Of a stretch of 64,000 nt of DNA, positions 11,605-24,309 are shown piece after piece. This DNA comes from Cliona cf. orientalis (Eukaryota; Porifera; Demospongiae; Clionaida; Clionaidae). The position numbers were made by a program, and so were the translations under genes. Position 1 is the first letter of the stretch; each line of letters opens with the position of its first letter. Location of the stretch: assembly GCA_963930775.1 (NCBI GenBank), contig OZ005701.1, positions 4,347,669 to 4,411,668 of the forward strand. The letters are read 5' to 3'. The notes under the pieces were generated by a model that did not search any database, was not told the DNA's origin, and saw only the letters and a list, made by a program, of their open reading frames with translations.

Positions 11605-13144
11605 TCACTTGCAAGGCCTTAGAGTTACAATGGTGGTGGTCAATGCTGCCATAGCTTTATAAAGTGTACGATCGCGAGTGTATTTCTCGTCTCTCAGTCG
11701 CCTACGACACCGTAAAGATTTCACAAAACTGGCCAGCTGAGTCTTGCCGCTGCTACCGGCTATGTCGATGACGCTATCAGCAGTGGGTACCGCGCTGCCA
11801 CGATGTTTTGTTGTAATATCACACGCTTGTGCAGAAGTGCCGGATATATCGCGGGGAGGCCAGCTTGGCTCAACGAGACGGATAGGCAGGGAAACGATAT
11901 TTGGCTTCCGCGCGCAATTAGCGCACATTTTGACCCGATGACATAAGTGGAAATGACTCCCCCTCAAAATGACTCCCCAGTCATTCATTCTAGCCTAGGC
12001 TCAAATGACCCCCCCCCCCCCCCTTCATTTTAACCTAGGTAGAAATGAATCCCCAGTCATTTCTTCCTAAGGAATAAACGACTCCCTCCAGGATAAAATG
12101 ACTCCCCTACAAAGTTGATGTAACTATTATTATTGTCTCACTTGACTAATATCATGTAGCTAGCTATACTCCTCATGTTCTTCACAGTTTGAACAATATT
12201 ATACCAAATTCACTCTGTGGTGCACGTTGACACATGCAAGGTAGCCATGGAACCATGCAATGATCACATCACAGGCCACCATAAATTTCAGAATGTCTGG
12301 ACACTCACAAATGCACACTTTACGTAGAAAGTTTGCTTTTTCTCCGATGTAAAGGCTCTGGGTACCTTGCATTCTTGACTGCGATGATTTCTTTACTTCC
12401 ATAGTTAGCTATCAAAATTTTGATAGTAAATTTTGCAGTGTGTTTATTCATAGCTAGTAACTAGTGGGGAAGGGGAGCGTGCTTTTTTTTGCACTGTGGT
12501 GCAAGTGATCAGTAATATATATTAATTCATTATTTAAGAGCCTGGCACTAGGTGAAATCATGTAATAGTGACATCCAAAAGCACATCATGGGGGAGGAGG
12601 CTGAGGGGGAACACGATGCGTGAAACTGCCACGCCCACTTCGCCGCCAAAATTTTTTTTTTTCTGGATGAAACCCTGGCTAGGTGCTGTTTGACAGGTCT
12701 TGACAATCAAGGTTCAAGAGATCCTTGACCTTCGCACGTTAAGCTTAAAAAAAAAATTCGAGGGAGTCTGAGGCTTCTTTTTGTGAGAGGCTCAGGCTTT
12801 AGAAGCAAAGGCCAATGGCATTGCACTTATTTAGGGGAGTCTGAGGCTTCTTTTTGTATCATGTCCAGAGAAGCTGCTCAGCTGCAGGGATGCGAAGAAA
12901 ACTATAAAATACCAATTATCTTGGGGAGTCATTTCCTCCTGGAGGGAGTCATTTCATCCTTAGGTTAGAATGACTGGGCTGGGGAGTCACTCTAGCCTGG
13001 GAGTCATTCTAGCCTGTGACACCGTATCCGGAGCCCGTTGCTATGGGCGCTCCCGCCAGCTGGCCCACAACGAAGCGCGTGATCTTGTACACATTTGCTA
13101 CCATGTGCTGTGATCTTTATGTCCGTTGATTGCATAGCACCCAT
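11605..13144 (-). pseudogene. CpG-rich reading frame split by an insertion
   Basis: On the minus strand, an ATG at 13144 (context GGCGGATGG) opens a frame running to 13022; leaving out the insertion 11944-13016 and one TGACA, the frame continues to a stop at 11605, about 153 codons in all. It contains IAGSSGKTQLA, which resembles a Walker A loop but has the wrong spacing. A second frame is also open for about 94 codons across the same junction, so CpG-rich composition alone may explain the openness. No family is recognised. It may be a disrupted gene, a first exon, or promoter DNA. Confidence 0.3.
11944..13016. mobile_element. 1.07 kb insertion with GGGGAGTCATT ends, TGACA duplication
   Basis: Both ends are built of repeated AATGACTCCCC motifs in inverted orientation. 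TGACA occurs at 11939-11943 and 13017-13021. The interior shows no transposase; it carries its own short repeats (GGGAGTCTGAGGCTTCTTTT twice, near 12762 and 12836). Confidence 0.6.
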
Positions 13145-14597
13145 CCGCCATGTTGGTGGTCAAGCGGCAATACCGCGTGTAGCAAAACCAGGTTGGACAA
13201 GATGCGCGCGCATTCGCTCAGGATAAACGTGTCGACTCAAGAGTATTCGACCCAGCCCTGTAGCTATTCAAGGTTTTTCTACTCGTAGGCTCGACACGGG
13301 AGATTTTGATATTTTACAAAGACTTCCTCGATTATCTACCCCCTCTCTCAACTCGGCAAGCGCTCGAACGATGTGCACCAGCGTTGGGCTAACCCGCTAC
13401 ATCTGATCATAACACGTGCCGATAATACTCGCAACTGCGTAATAATATATGGTGCGTTTCACACGATCACGTGCGCAGATGTATCCATAAGATGGCGGCC
13501 GCCGTGTGTCGTGGCTACGATCGCTAGTCGTTTTACACAAAGCTGCAGCTATGCATGGGCGCATATACTAGTTTAAATTCTCGTCCACCCTTTATATTCA
13601 AAATACCCCCCCCCCTCTTCCCACCATAATTATTAATATAATGTTCTACGTGTATTACCTCCCATACCCAACAACCTTTAAGTCTTCACCGTAATTTCAT
13701 TTCATCATCTTATATTTGCGGGCATGTAAAACTACACCCCCGTGAATGACCTCGGACACCTCAACAAACCGCGTATTGCACAATATTGTGGAGCCACTAC
13801 AGTTCGATAATTTGAAATTTTTGAATTACAGTAATATCCAACATAATAGCGAAAGTGATTTGAATTTTTCCAGATCCCAGTAGCATGCCCTCTCCCCGTT
13901 TGGGGTCTATAAGCCCTAGGTACTAGCTTGGGTGCACGTGCTCGATATCATAACAGCAGGTGGCCATGGTCAATCCTATCCGATTATTAATCATGATCGA
14001 ATTGACTTCTTGGCGATGACGGATTCAATTTAATAAGGGAAGGGGATGACGTAAACATCGGGTTTGTGTAAATTGTGGAGTACTACCACGATTTAGTACT
14101 CTACTAGTGATATCTTCTTGAAACTAAAGGTAGCGATATCAGACCTCCAAGGGCCTCCAGTAAATCGAAATTATCTCGGCTCTAGCTAGGAGTACACTCA
14201 CAGAAAAAATTTCGCTAGGTAGCTCACTAAATGAGCTATCTACTGATGCCTTAACTGTGCAAATTGGTTTAGCGGAACCGCCGCTAGCTTCGTTTTTGTT
14301 TGTATTAAGTTTCTATGGGGAAAGTTTAGGTGGGCGTGGCTACGTAACGGTTTTACGCACGGACGCGTTACAAGCGCCGTTGGATAGAGCTCGTGGAGAG
14401 CTATGTTCTGATGCTCGAACATTGATATTCCACTTTAAAATAATCCGCGGAAAAATAGGCGAAATTTGGGGGTCTGAAATCGCTAAAGGCACACCATAGG
14501 GGGAACCCCCCCCCCCCCCCCCGAGTGTGCTCGCCAAAGAAAGCAAATTGAGAGGATTGCCGTTAGTCCTTTAAAGCAGGCTTCACAGCAATTTTAT

Positions 14598-14685
14598 AGT
14601 CTCGAACCCACACCCCTCCCCTTACCACAGCGCTGGATTTATTGCATCACTGTTACGGAAATGGGAGGGGACCGGGTTCGAGACT
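14598..14685. repeat. Short TIR element, AGTCTCGAACCC ends
   Basis: AGTCTCGAACCC at the left and GGGTTCGAGACT at the right enclose about 65 bp. The unit abuts the triple array that follows. Confidence 0.75.
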
Positions 14686-14698
14686 AATTATTATTATT

Positions 14699-15123
14699 AC
14701 GTCCCGAGTCCCAATTAGAAAAAAAATAATAATTCGGCCGACCGATGAGTAATTGATGACGAAAGTAATGATGAAATGACGACGAAAGTAAATAATGACG
14801 AAATGATGATGAAATTGTTATGAAACTGTTTCAAAATGTTTAGCGCGCGTGAAAGGTTGTTGGGACCCAGAATTCGAACCCAGCGTAGAAGATATCGTGG
14901 ACTATCGATGAGATATGGCGATTCTCTCAGTTCGCTTTCTTTAGCGAGCTCGCACTCTGGGGAGATTTCCCTATTCAGTCTAGCACATGGCAGGTGGAGG
15001 TCACGTTCGGGTCAACCGGCTCAAGCCGCGCACCCCAATATTCGCGTATACGGAGCATGCGCAGTTTGTCGATGTGTCCTAGTTCAAAATTATGGCGGCA
15101 TATTTATGAGGGACTCGGGATGT
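14699..15123. repeat. Tandem TIR unit 1
   Basis: Starts ACGTCCCGAGTCCCAATT and ends GGGACTCGGGATGT. It contains a GATGACGAAA-rich segment and a block with GAATTCGAACCCAGCG whose reverse strand resembles a pol III B box (GGTTCGAATTC). Confidence 0.85.
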
Positions 15124-15140
15124 AGTCTAAGTTTTTCACT

Positions 15141-15572
15141 ACATCCCGAGTCCGAATTCAAAAAAACAATTCGGCCTCGCGATGAGTAATTGATGACGAA
15201 AGTAATGATGAAATGACGAAATTTATGTGATGAAATGATGACGAAATTTATAACAAAATTGGGGTGAAGACTGCTTCAAAATGTTTAGCGCGCATGTCAT
15301 GGTGTTCGGACCCAGAATTCGAACCTAGCGTAGAAGAGATCGTGGACTATCGATGACATATGGCGATTCTCTCAGTTCGCTTTCTTTGGCGAGCTCGCAA
15401 TTCTGGGGGGATTTCCCTATACAGTCTAGCACATGGCAGTGGAGGTCACGTTTGGGTCAACCGGCTCAAGACGCGCGCCCCAATATACGCGTGTACGGAG
15501 CATGCGCAGTTTGTCGACGTGTCCTAGTTCGAATTTTATGGCGGCTACGTTTTCATGAGGGACTCGGGATGT
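15141..15572. repeat. Tandem TIR unit 2
   Basis: Same layout and ends (ACATCCCGAGTCC...GGACTCGGGATGT), in the same orientation, 17 bp after unit 1. Confidence 0.87.
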
Positions 15573-15597
15573 AGTCTCTAAGTTGTTCATTATTATT

Positions 15598-16063
15598 ACA
15601 TCCCGAGTCCCAATTCACAAAAAACAATTCGGCCGCGAGATGCGCGATGAGTAATTGATGACGAAAGTAATGATGAAATGATGATGAAATTGAAATGACG
15701 AAATTTATGATGAAATTCATGATGTAATTGCTGCGAACACTACTTCAAAATGTTTAGCGCGCATGACAGGGTGTTGGGACCCAGAATTCGAACCTAGCGT
15801 AGAAGACATCGTGGACTATCGATGAGATATGGCGGTTTTCTCAGTTCGCTTTCTTTGGCGAGCTCGCACTCGGGGGGATTTTCCTGTTCAGTCTAGCACA
15901 TGGCAGATGGAGGTCACGTCTGCAACTGAGGCGTACTGTACAGTGAACCCACTATATTGACGACCCTTACCAACGCACCATTTCCACTATGCAGCCACCA
16001 AGGACATGGTCAAGTTTTCATTTCATCATATGTTGGCCAAATTCTGATTGGGACTCGGGATGT
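15598..16063. repeat. Tandem TIR unit 3, divergent right half
   Basis: The left two thirds match units 1 and 2. After the GGAGGTCACGT block the sequence differs, yet it still ends GGGACTCGGGATGT. It lies 180 bp from the stop codon of the semaphorin gene. Confidence 0.85.
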
Positions 16064-16241
16064 AATAGTTAAGGTTATACTATTAACTGATTATTGGTAA
16101 TGGATAAAAATTTAATTATGGGAACATATTAAATCATCATGACATTGTAATAACAATTAATAGTATCCTTATGAAAACAACTTTAGCTATATCGATCATG
16201 TATGTTGCAAAAAATAATAGTAATACATTTTACTGATAGCC

Positions 16242-17090
16242 TCAAGAGTCGTGACCAATTAATGATTTAGTTGACTGCATACTAGCTGTTCTGTCGTATT
16301 CAGGAGGCAATGGCTTGTCTTGAAATTTTTTAGCCTCATTGGAAGGAGATAGAGATTTACACATTATGATTGCAAGTATACTTCCCATCGTAATAGAAGA
16401 AATGACAGCAATTGAGGCAATGACAGCAACAATGATGAGTCCATTACAATCTTCTTCATCACTACTCTGAAGAGCACCAGTCTTGATTGTTCCATTGTAA
16501 TATGAACCCCATTCACCCATTCCAGCATTGGTGTATGCTCGTACACAGATAAGGATAGATTTAAAAAAAGATGTGTCTACAGAAAACGTTTCGTTGCGTT
16601 GAGTACTATTGGTGACGTTACATTCATTTGGTGATGCACACATTCTGTATGCATCATCGCAGTTATTCACATTAGTTACATACCACAAAACCTCATAGTA
16701 TGTCAGAATACCATTAGTCACCACAGGCTCAGTCCACTGAACTGTCAGCTTCTTTTCAGCAAGTTGAAGTTGGACATCACGAGGCCTTGAAGGTATGCCT
16801 TCAAGTGTCAGAAAGGTATATGGCCGACTTATTGGCCCTGTCACATTGCTTGTAACAGCTGTTGCCTGAACAACAAAGCTATAAAGTTTGCCACTACAGA
16901 GATTTTTAAGTGATAGTGTATTGCCACTGTAGTTCACTAGCAAAATATTTCCATCCGGACATGAACTGGTCATTTCTACAGTATATCTAACATTTCCCTG
17001 ATTTTCATTGGTTGGTGGATTCCAAGATACAGTAGCTGAAGAGTTGGTGATATTTGTAGCATTTAAATTTTTAGGGGCTTGTGGAGGATT
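16242..17090 (-). CDS. Semaphorin exon 25 (FN3 8-9, TM helix, tail, stop)
   Basis: Two FN3 domains (NPPQAPKNLNATN and SRPRDVQLQLAEKK), a hydrophobic helix encoded at about 16362-16442 (GLIIVAVIASIAVISSITM...), then a basic and serine-rich tail with KPLPPEYDRT. Stop at 16242-16244. Confidence 0.95.
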   Translation of the reverse strand, partial: NPPQAPKNLNATNITNSSATVSWNPPTNENQGNVRYTVEMTSSCPDGNILLVNYSGNTLSLKNLCSGKLYSFVVQATAVTSNVTGPISRPYTFLTLEGIPSRPRDVQLQLAEKKLTVQWTEPVVTNGILTYYEVLWYVTNVNNCDDAYRMCASPNECNVTNSTQRNETFSVDTSFFKSILICVRAYTNAGMGEWGSYYNGTIKTGALQSSDEEDCNGLIIVAVIASIAVISSITMGSILAIIMCKSLSPSNEAKKFQDKPLPPEYDRTASMQSTKSLIGHDS

Positions 17091-20000
17091 CTACATGGAG
17101 GGGAGAAATTATCAAAAAAAATATCAACCAGTGTACTACATAAAGGATAATAATCAGTGATAAAATAACATGTGTTAAAGTTTTTTGACTGCAACTTTAA
17201 CTATATTATTATGTAACATCATCTATTGGGATCTGCCCACATGATGCCAATTATAATTAGCTCATGAATTTAAATACTAAACCACAAAAATTAATTCTGA
17301 CGTTTTCTTAGACTTTCTATGAAATTAGCACCCCTGAAAATTACCCACCATACGGTATCTTATTGTATATAGTGCTGTATGTGTCTTGATCTGGGTGCCC
17401 ATATCCTCATCACGTACACAATGCACTCTTGCTGTAAAGGCCGGTTCACAGAGACACAAGGTGTTGAGTTGCCTGAATTTTGCGAAATGTAATTAAATAT
17501 TTTGGAACCATCTACCACAAGAATGGAAAGCAAGGGAACACAAGGACAGGATCCAAGTCCCTAGTATTGTGTTGTGAGGCAACGCAATGCATTGTGTAGC
17601 ATCATATTATGAACTGGCCTTATAATTATCTAATTCTGATCAAAATACTTTGACAATAGAAAAACTTACTGTGTTTGTGGTGAATTCAATTCTTGAACAA
17701 TAATTACCACATCCTTGTAAATTACACAATCTCAGATTGAATGTGTATGCAGTATTCCTTTGAACAAGAATAGTTAATGAGTTATTCTCAAAACTGTGTG
17801 TGTCAGTTGACACTATAGTGGTTGAAGTGGTGTCAATAAGTTGCCAGTTGACACTTAGCTCATCCAAAGCGAAAGGAGCTGATACAGTGAAACTGATGGT
17901 AATAGATGAGCCCCGGTTATCCACAAGAAAACAAATAGGAGGAGGAGGAACAGACTGGGGGATAACAGTGCTGACAGCAGCAGACAAATCACTGAGTCCA
18001 ATTTCATTGGCACTCTGAACCCGAGCGGTACACCAGGTGTAGGAACTTCCCAAATTGATGGAGGCGTTAATTAATACAGACGTACCGCTTGTTGTCATGC
18101 TACCATCCATTTCATTACACTTCCAGAAAACTATATAATCAGTGGCACCAGATTGAGCATTCCACTCCAAAGTTACAAAAGTATTTTCTATTAAGAATCG
18201 TACATTGTCTGGTGGACGTGGAAGTGATGGCTTAGTCATTCTATTCACAGTTGTGTCCATACTCATACCAACACTCGAAATGGCTGCCACATCAATTTTA
18301 TACTGAGTACTTGGTGTAAGACTCATATTCATAAAAAAGTATGTCTGGTCCAAAATTGTACTGGCACGTCCAGCAAAAGTGCTGGTATGTTCAGCAATAT
18401 TCACGGAATAACTAAGTCCAGGTCTCGCGTAGTTTAGAGGAGGTTCCCATGTAATAAACAGAGAATGATCACTTACTGCAATGGCACTCAAACTTTGTAC
18501 AGGATCGGGTACAATGTCACTAGTGCGAGCGTACACATTCACTACAGGTCCAGAGTTATTCATCGAGTTGCACAGATTCTCAGAATATACATGAACAAGG
18601 CAGGAAGTAAACGGAATCAGATCATTAGAAGGAATCAGAAAATATAGATTATTGGTTACGTAATATGGCATGGTGCGAGGACCACTCGGAAGGTAGCAAA
18701 TGTAGCTCACCTGCAGAAAAGATAACATGTTCAAGTGATATGTAAACAATAGTTTAGTATTTATAGGTTTCTATAATGTGATTTAGGAGACCGAAGGGCC
18801 ATACATAGGATCCTGAGCAAAGCGAGAATTCTACCGGCCCCGAGGGCTTCTAAACCATGTAGAAACTGAGTAAATAGTGTCTAACTTGCATAGATCCTAG
18901 CAACAATGGCCAAGAGCTTGATATACAAATTAACTCCTGCCTAGCAATGAAAGGCAAAAAGGGTCTTACAAGCTTTTATGGAGGAAGTGGGATCTAATAT
19001 ATAATACAGTAGAATCCATCATTATGTCCCTGCTGGTATTAGGTAAAAATGAGAAGGGTTGTGTATGGAATATTATGATATGTCAGGAAGAAAACTGGTA
19101 ATTACAGACAAACAACAATTGAAATGTCACATGGATGCACAGTCTTGACATTTTCTTGGGCAGTTTGATGGAGAAAACTTGAGAGAAGCAGCAAAATTAG
19201 TTATGGACAGTGCAACACAATGTTATATATCATATCAGTAGTGTACTGACTGAAGCTATATATAGTACATGTAGGCTAGAAGTATAATACTAAAAATTGT
19301 AGTTGATTTTTCTGCATAGAGTCTAAATGTGTGATCATAGAGTAATGTGCCTGTGATAAATATCTTACTATATATCGAATGTCGTTAGGATTTCCATTCA
19401 ATTGTGTAGGTGGCTCCCACGTCACATTTAATGACTGATTATTGACACTAAGATTTTCAACTTCACTGGGAGTACCACAGAGAGTCTGGAATGTCATGGA
19501 ACTAGAATTTCCTTCAGCTGTAGAGAAGGAAGGATCAGAGTATACATACGGATGTTGATATGCATTGGCGTATCTAGCATGGAGCTCAGCTAGGGTGCTG
19601 GAGCACCCCCCTCAGCTCTGACACAACAGCCAGCTCAGTACCTCAGCAGGCGCTGATCCAGAAATTTGCATGGAAGGTGGCTGATGGGGTGGCTACCCAT
19701 AGTAAACTAAACTGGTACAAGGGAGTGGCTGATTAGTAATGGTGGATGTCTCCTATGCTATACCGTAGGTTGGGTTTTGAATGCGAGATTCTTTTGATTG
19801 CGAATTGCGAGTTTTTACACAAGATGCAATCAAAAAAATCGCAGGAAAAAGAATACGCAACGAATAATGTTATACGTGACCTTTTGCATGCATACTTGCT
19901 TGTGATCCCACAGGCATGTATGTACAGCTGTCGATTGTCGAGAATGAGTCTCCTTCGATTCTTCAAGCCAACTGCCAACCTGCCAACACCGTAGCTAACG

Positions 20001-23000
20001 CCAAGCCAAGCGCAACCGTCGCTCGAGCAGTATGGTATTCTTAATAGCCCACCCACATGCAGCCTCACAAGCCACACCTCTATACCTAAGATTGAGGGTG
20101 TGGCTTTCTCGTTTGGCTATTCGCAATCATTAGAATCACAATCTGGCTTATATAGCACCATTCGCAATCGTTTAACTACGCATTCAAAACCCGATCTACA
20201 GTATATTGCATAAAAGAACTAGTGAAGCGGGGTGGCTAGCCACGTCCCTATCCACCCCGCTGGATCAGCCCCTGCTCAGTGACAAATATTGTCAATGATA
20301 ATCGATCACTGGCAGCTCCTACCAACAATAAACTTACTGGCCTCTAACATTCGCTCCTTAAACAGCGTTTTAATTCTCATTGTCACTAGGCCTAAAACTG
20401 CTTTCTTTGTCAGCCAGCTACATGTATCTTCAAGAACGTGTAGTACGTAAATGAGGGGCGTGACTAAAAATTTTGCACGCACACTTTGCGCACGATTGAC
20501 CTACATGTAGCACCTCCCTCCTTCAAATCCTGGATACGCCTGATATGATATGTTATACACTGTAATCTGATTATTTGAGCTCAAGGCAATAGTAAGGACA
20601 TCTATACATGTAGATCTTCTTCTTGTATTCCACATGCAATCCTGTAGTACCATGTATTCTGCCTAGTATGGGCACTGTTATGCTATAAAGATGTGCATAG
20701 GATGTACATATGCACCTGGTATACGTACACATGTACCAATATTCAATTAATGCTACTACTCTTATTTCTATACTTTTGCACTATTTGATTCTTAATTATT
20801 AATATACCGTAGGATATGCGATAATGCCATGAGCCAGACTCCACCCTTGGGGGTGGGATCTGAGCGCGAGACTACCTGCTCTAGTAGAGGCGAGGGCTAT
20901 AAGTCCTTGGTAGATCGAGGTGATTAATGCTGAAAGTGCTCACCAGTAGTTTGTAAATATCGAAGCGTACTTCTCTCTGGCTCTTTCCAGACTCAAATTA
21001 TTGTACTGTTCGGCCAAACAGACTGAGCACTAATTGCTAGCAGATCGATTGCGTGCAATCACCACATGTACATGGCACGCGCCTCGGCCGGCCGCCCTAT
21101 TGTGCAATGTATGTAATGCACATGTTTATTTTGCAATTTTTAATTGCGATTTCGCTAAAATTCGCATAATCGCATAACAAAATACCGCATAACATACCAA
21201 TCCTACGGTAGCTATGCCTATAGCTAGTATGCACAGTCATGACAGTCTACATTCAATATCTCAATCGCAGAGATGGAATCTGAGACCAATTCTCGACCTC
21301 AACAGTGATAAGATCTCAATACTTCAATCACATGCAAAGACCAATTTGACAGTAAAATCTGGAGATTAGTCATGCATGGCATGTTATAAGCATACTACAT
21401 GAACGCAACGCAAACTAGCTATATTTATAAGCGGGATTACGTAAGCCAAGGGAATGCAAGATGTTTGACCAGCCATACTTGTCAGAGAAAGTAACACCCA
21501 GCTTATAAGATATTTGCTGGGTACATGCGTTAGATATTCCAAATTATTATTTTAGTGGCTTTTTAGTATTAGAAGGCTCCATCGAGGTCATAATTATATA
21601 ATAGGTTTCATCATATATAGATACCTTATAACCACAGAAAAGTAAATGTAAATTGCTACTGGGGGATATACATGCTGTTACAATAGAAATAACACAATAC
21701 AAAGCTGACAAGATAGCACTTATAATCACCTGCTGTTGTACAAGCTTTGACCTCCACAGTATACTCGGTATATGGAATCAACCCATCAATTATGTATGAT
21801 GTGTGAGAATAATCCAAGACAGCACAACTCACAACCTACAAAATATTAATTTGCTCTGTAATTCTTTTGTGACTCTAATAACAGTTATTTTTGGAACTCC
21901 GATTAGCAATAGTTAGCAAAAGGTCATCACACGTATGCGATGTGTGCGAATACATTCCTCTAATATTAAGAACAGTTTGAGCATAAGATTTGAAGGATAT
22001 GAAATAGCTCCACATGAATTATTATGGTTTAAGTGTTATATACTGCATTAATTTTGATTGGTCCAACCAGGAACCATGAGTTAATTCTTGATCCGTAACA
22101 ATGAATGTACTGGAGTGCCGAACCCTCACTGCTACATGCATGCATGACTCATATGCGCGTGTACAGGCTCACTGTGTATACCGGCCTGTTCAATATCAGA
22201 ACAGAAGTAACTACATACCCTACACCTGAACAGGGTTCTGGTTCTCTTCAGAGTCAGTGGATCTAGGAATCACAGTAGGGGAAAGGCACCTGGCTATGCT
22301 AATTACTATAATATTATATCTAAACTGAAAGCCTCAGTGACATGCATGTACATGTACCTAAAGTGCATCATGCACTTGAGAGCCACTGCCTGTTAACACT
22401 ATCCACTACTGATCAGTGAAGCACAGAATGACAATCAGTCATGTAGCTGAGGTAGGTGTCATTTAAACACAGACTGGCAACAGCTGCACACTACTATACC
22501 ATGCACTAGTACTGGGCAGGACTTAATCCTTTATGCCGAGCTAGTATACTGGGACTCGAATGCGTGCCTTCTCTCTGATGACCCTCATCATTTAACACAG
22601 GAGGATTCGGATGCTTAATTAAGGTAGCACATTAGGAAGAGAGTACAACTTGCACAGTAGCACTCTACTAGCATTCATCCCAGTGGACCTCACTAATGGA
22701 AGCTACTGATCACTTAGTGTGGTCCTTTCTGCAGCTGTAGTAATTGAAATCAAACTCACTACAGTTTACAAAACTGCTAATAGAATTACAGTGGCCGATC
22801 CAGTGGTTCATTCGAACCCTGCTAACCCCAAGCCTACCTTGAGTAATAATACTGGTACATACGTACCTTCCAATGAAAAAAATTGAGTGAATCTTAACAT
22901 TATTAAATTTTGGGGAATCTTGGCCTACAATCAGGAAACTTACAGGTTCTTTCGTCATCTTTCTAGTGGCTGCATGCAAGTGTGATCGAAAAGGGGCGTG

Positions 23001-24278
23001 GCCAACCCAAATGTGGGCGTGGTCGATGAAACTTTTTCGCACACGAACCCCCCCCCTTCACAATATCCTGCATCCGCCCCTGAATTATCACTAGTAAGTG
23101 ACATAATTAATACAATAGTATTATCCCAGGTAGCTTCAGCACTGTACTCTTGTTAGTACTAGTGTTCATGTACTCTGGATTAATCATAACCATAGTAGGT
23201 GTGATTTATATGGGCATGGAGTGGGTGTATCTTGGGCACGGTCAATGTGTACCTGAAATCTGCCAAAAAAGGTTAGCACGGTATAGTAACAACACCATTC
23301 TATCTCCCGTCCGTACACTTATAGCTATAGGTGCATGCACATGTACATTTCATGATTTATGCATGCATGGGCATCCTTATAATGGTTAACTTCAGCCATA
23401 AGCCAGCTGTGTGATCCGTTTGTATTCGTGCATGCTAATTGATAACCGTCCACTATTGAGTGATTTGGTAGTGATTTTAAAAGTTGTTTGGCCATTTATA
23501 AGCACAATCGGTATCAGTATGCTATAATTTTTTCTTAAGGTACCATTAAATTGCGTGGGCGTGAGGTGGGGGATATGACACCTAAACCACATCAAAGTCA
23601 TTAGTGAGGTGCATGTTGTGTAACCACGCCCTTTTAATTGCACAGGTCTCAGGGGTGTGGCTGCTAGAGCCGGAAGTGTTCATTTAATATCCTCCATGGA
23701 CCGGAAGCCGAGCCGGAAGGGAGGGGCCAGGCCACGCCCAAAACAGCCCCACCCTGTTCCCCAAGGACCACCATTCTCAATCAAGTGCCTACTAACCACC
23801 GGATGTCCACCGGAAGCCCACAATCAATCCCAATTAAAACACACAGCTTCCTCAAGGCCAAAACACACACAAACACTTGGAGGCCGTTCTGCCACACCGC
23901 CCACGCAAGAGCTCACCTCATTTCCTGTGTGGGCGGAGTAACAACACGTCATCGCAACCACATCCGCTTCAAACCATCGTCAGCTTCCGTCCAGCCGTAC
24001 AGGCCCCTCGATCGCACCGCCGTACAGTGCCTCATTAACAGACATGGCCTCACCTTTGACCTCCTGCCACGCCCCCAAAGCATCCTCGCGGGGTTCAAAG
24101 GTCACCACCGCTTCCGGGACACGCCCACCTATCGCCGAGGCCAAGTCCCAGGCGCCGATGTCCAAGCACTGGCCCGTGAAGCCACGCCCAATCGGAAGCA
24201 ATAAAACCTGCATTAACGCACACGCACACACTCCACACAGTGCCAGGAACACGCCCACATGCTTAATTAGGCCTAATA

Positions 24279-24309
<31 letters not shown>

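Larger units (their letters stand above)
9281..16241. other. Intergenic repeat field between CFAP206 and the semaphorin gene
   Basis: Apart from the entries listed separately, this stretch is made of TIR elements, simple C- and G-runs (10819-10838, 14506-14522) and low-complexity DNA. No confident protein gene or RNA gene is seen. Confidence 0.6.

Noticed and set aside
11680-11710. Walker A-like IAGSSGKTQLA as a RAD51/XRCC3-type ATPase
   Set aside because: The loop is shorter than G-x4-GK-[ST] and no flanking RAD51-family motifs are visible.
14836-15574. Frames of 117 and 73 codons with similar sequence
   Set aside because: They are the same segment of two tandem TIR units; repetition explains the likeness and no protein family is recognised.
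16202-16546. Second minus-strand frame of 60 codons overlapping the TM exon
   Set aside because: Shadow frame of exon 25.
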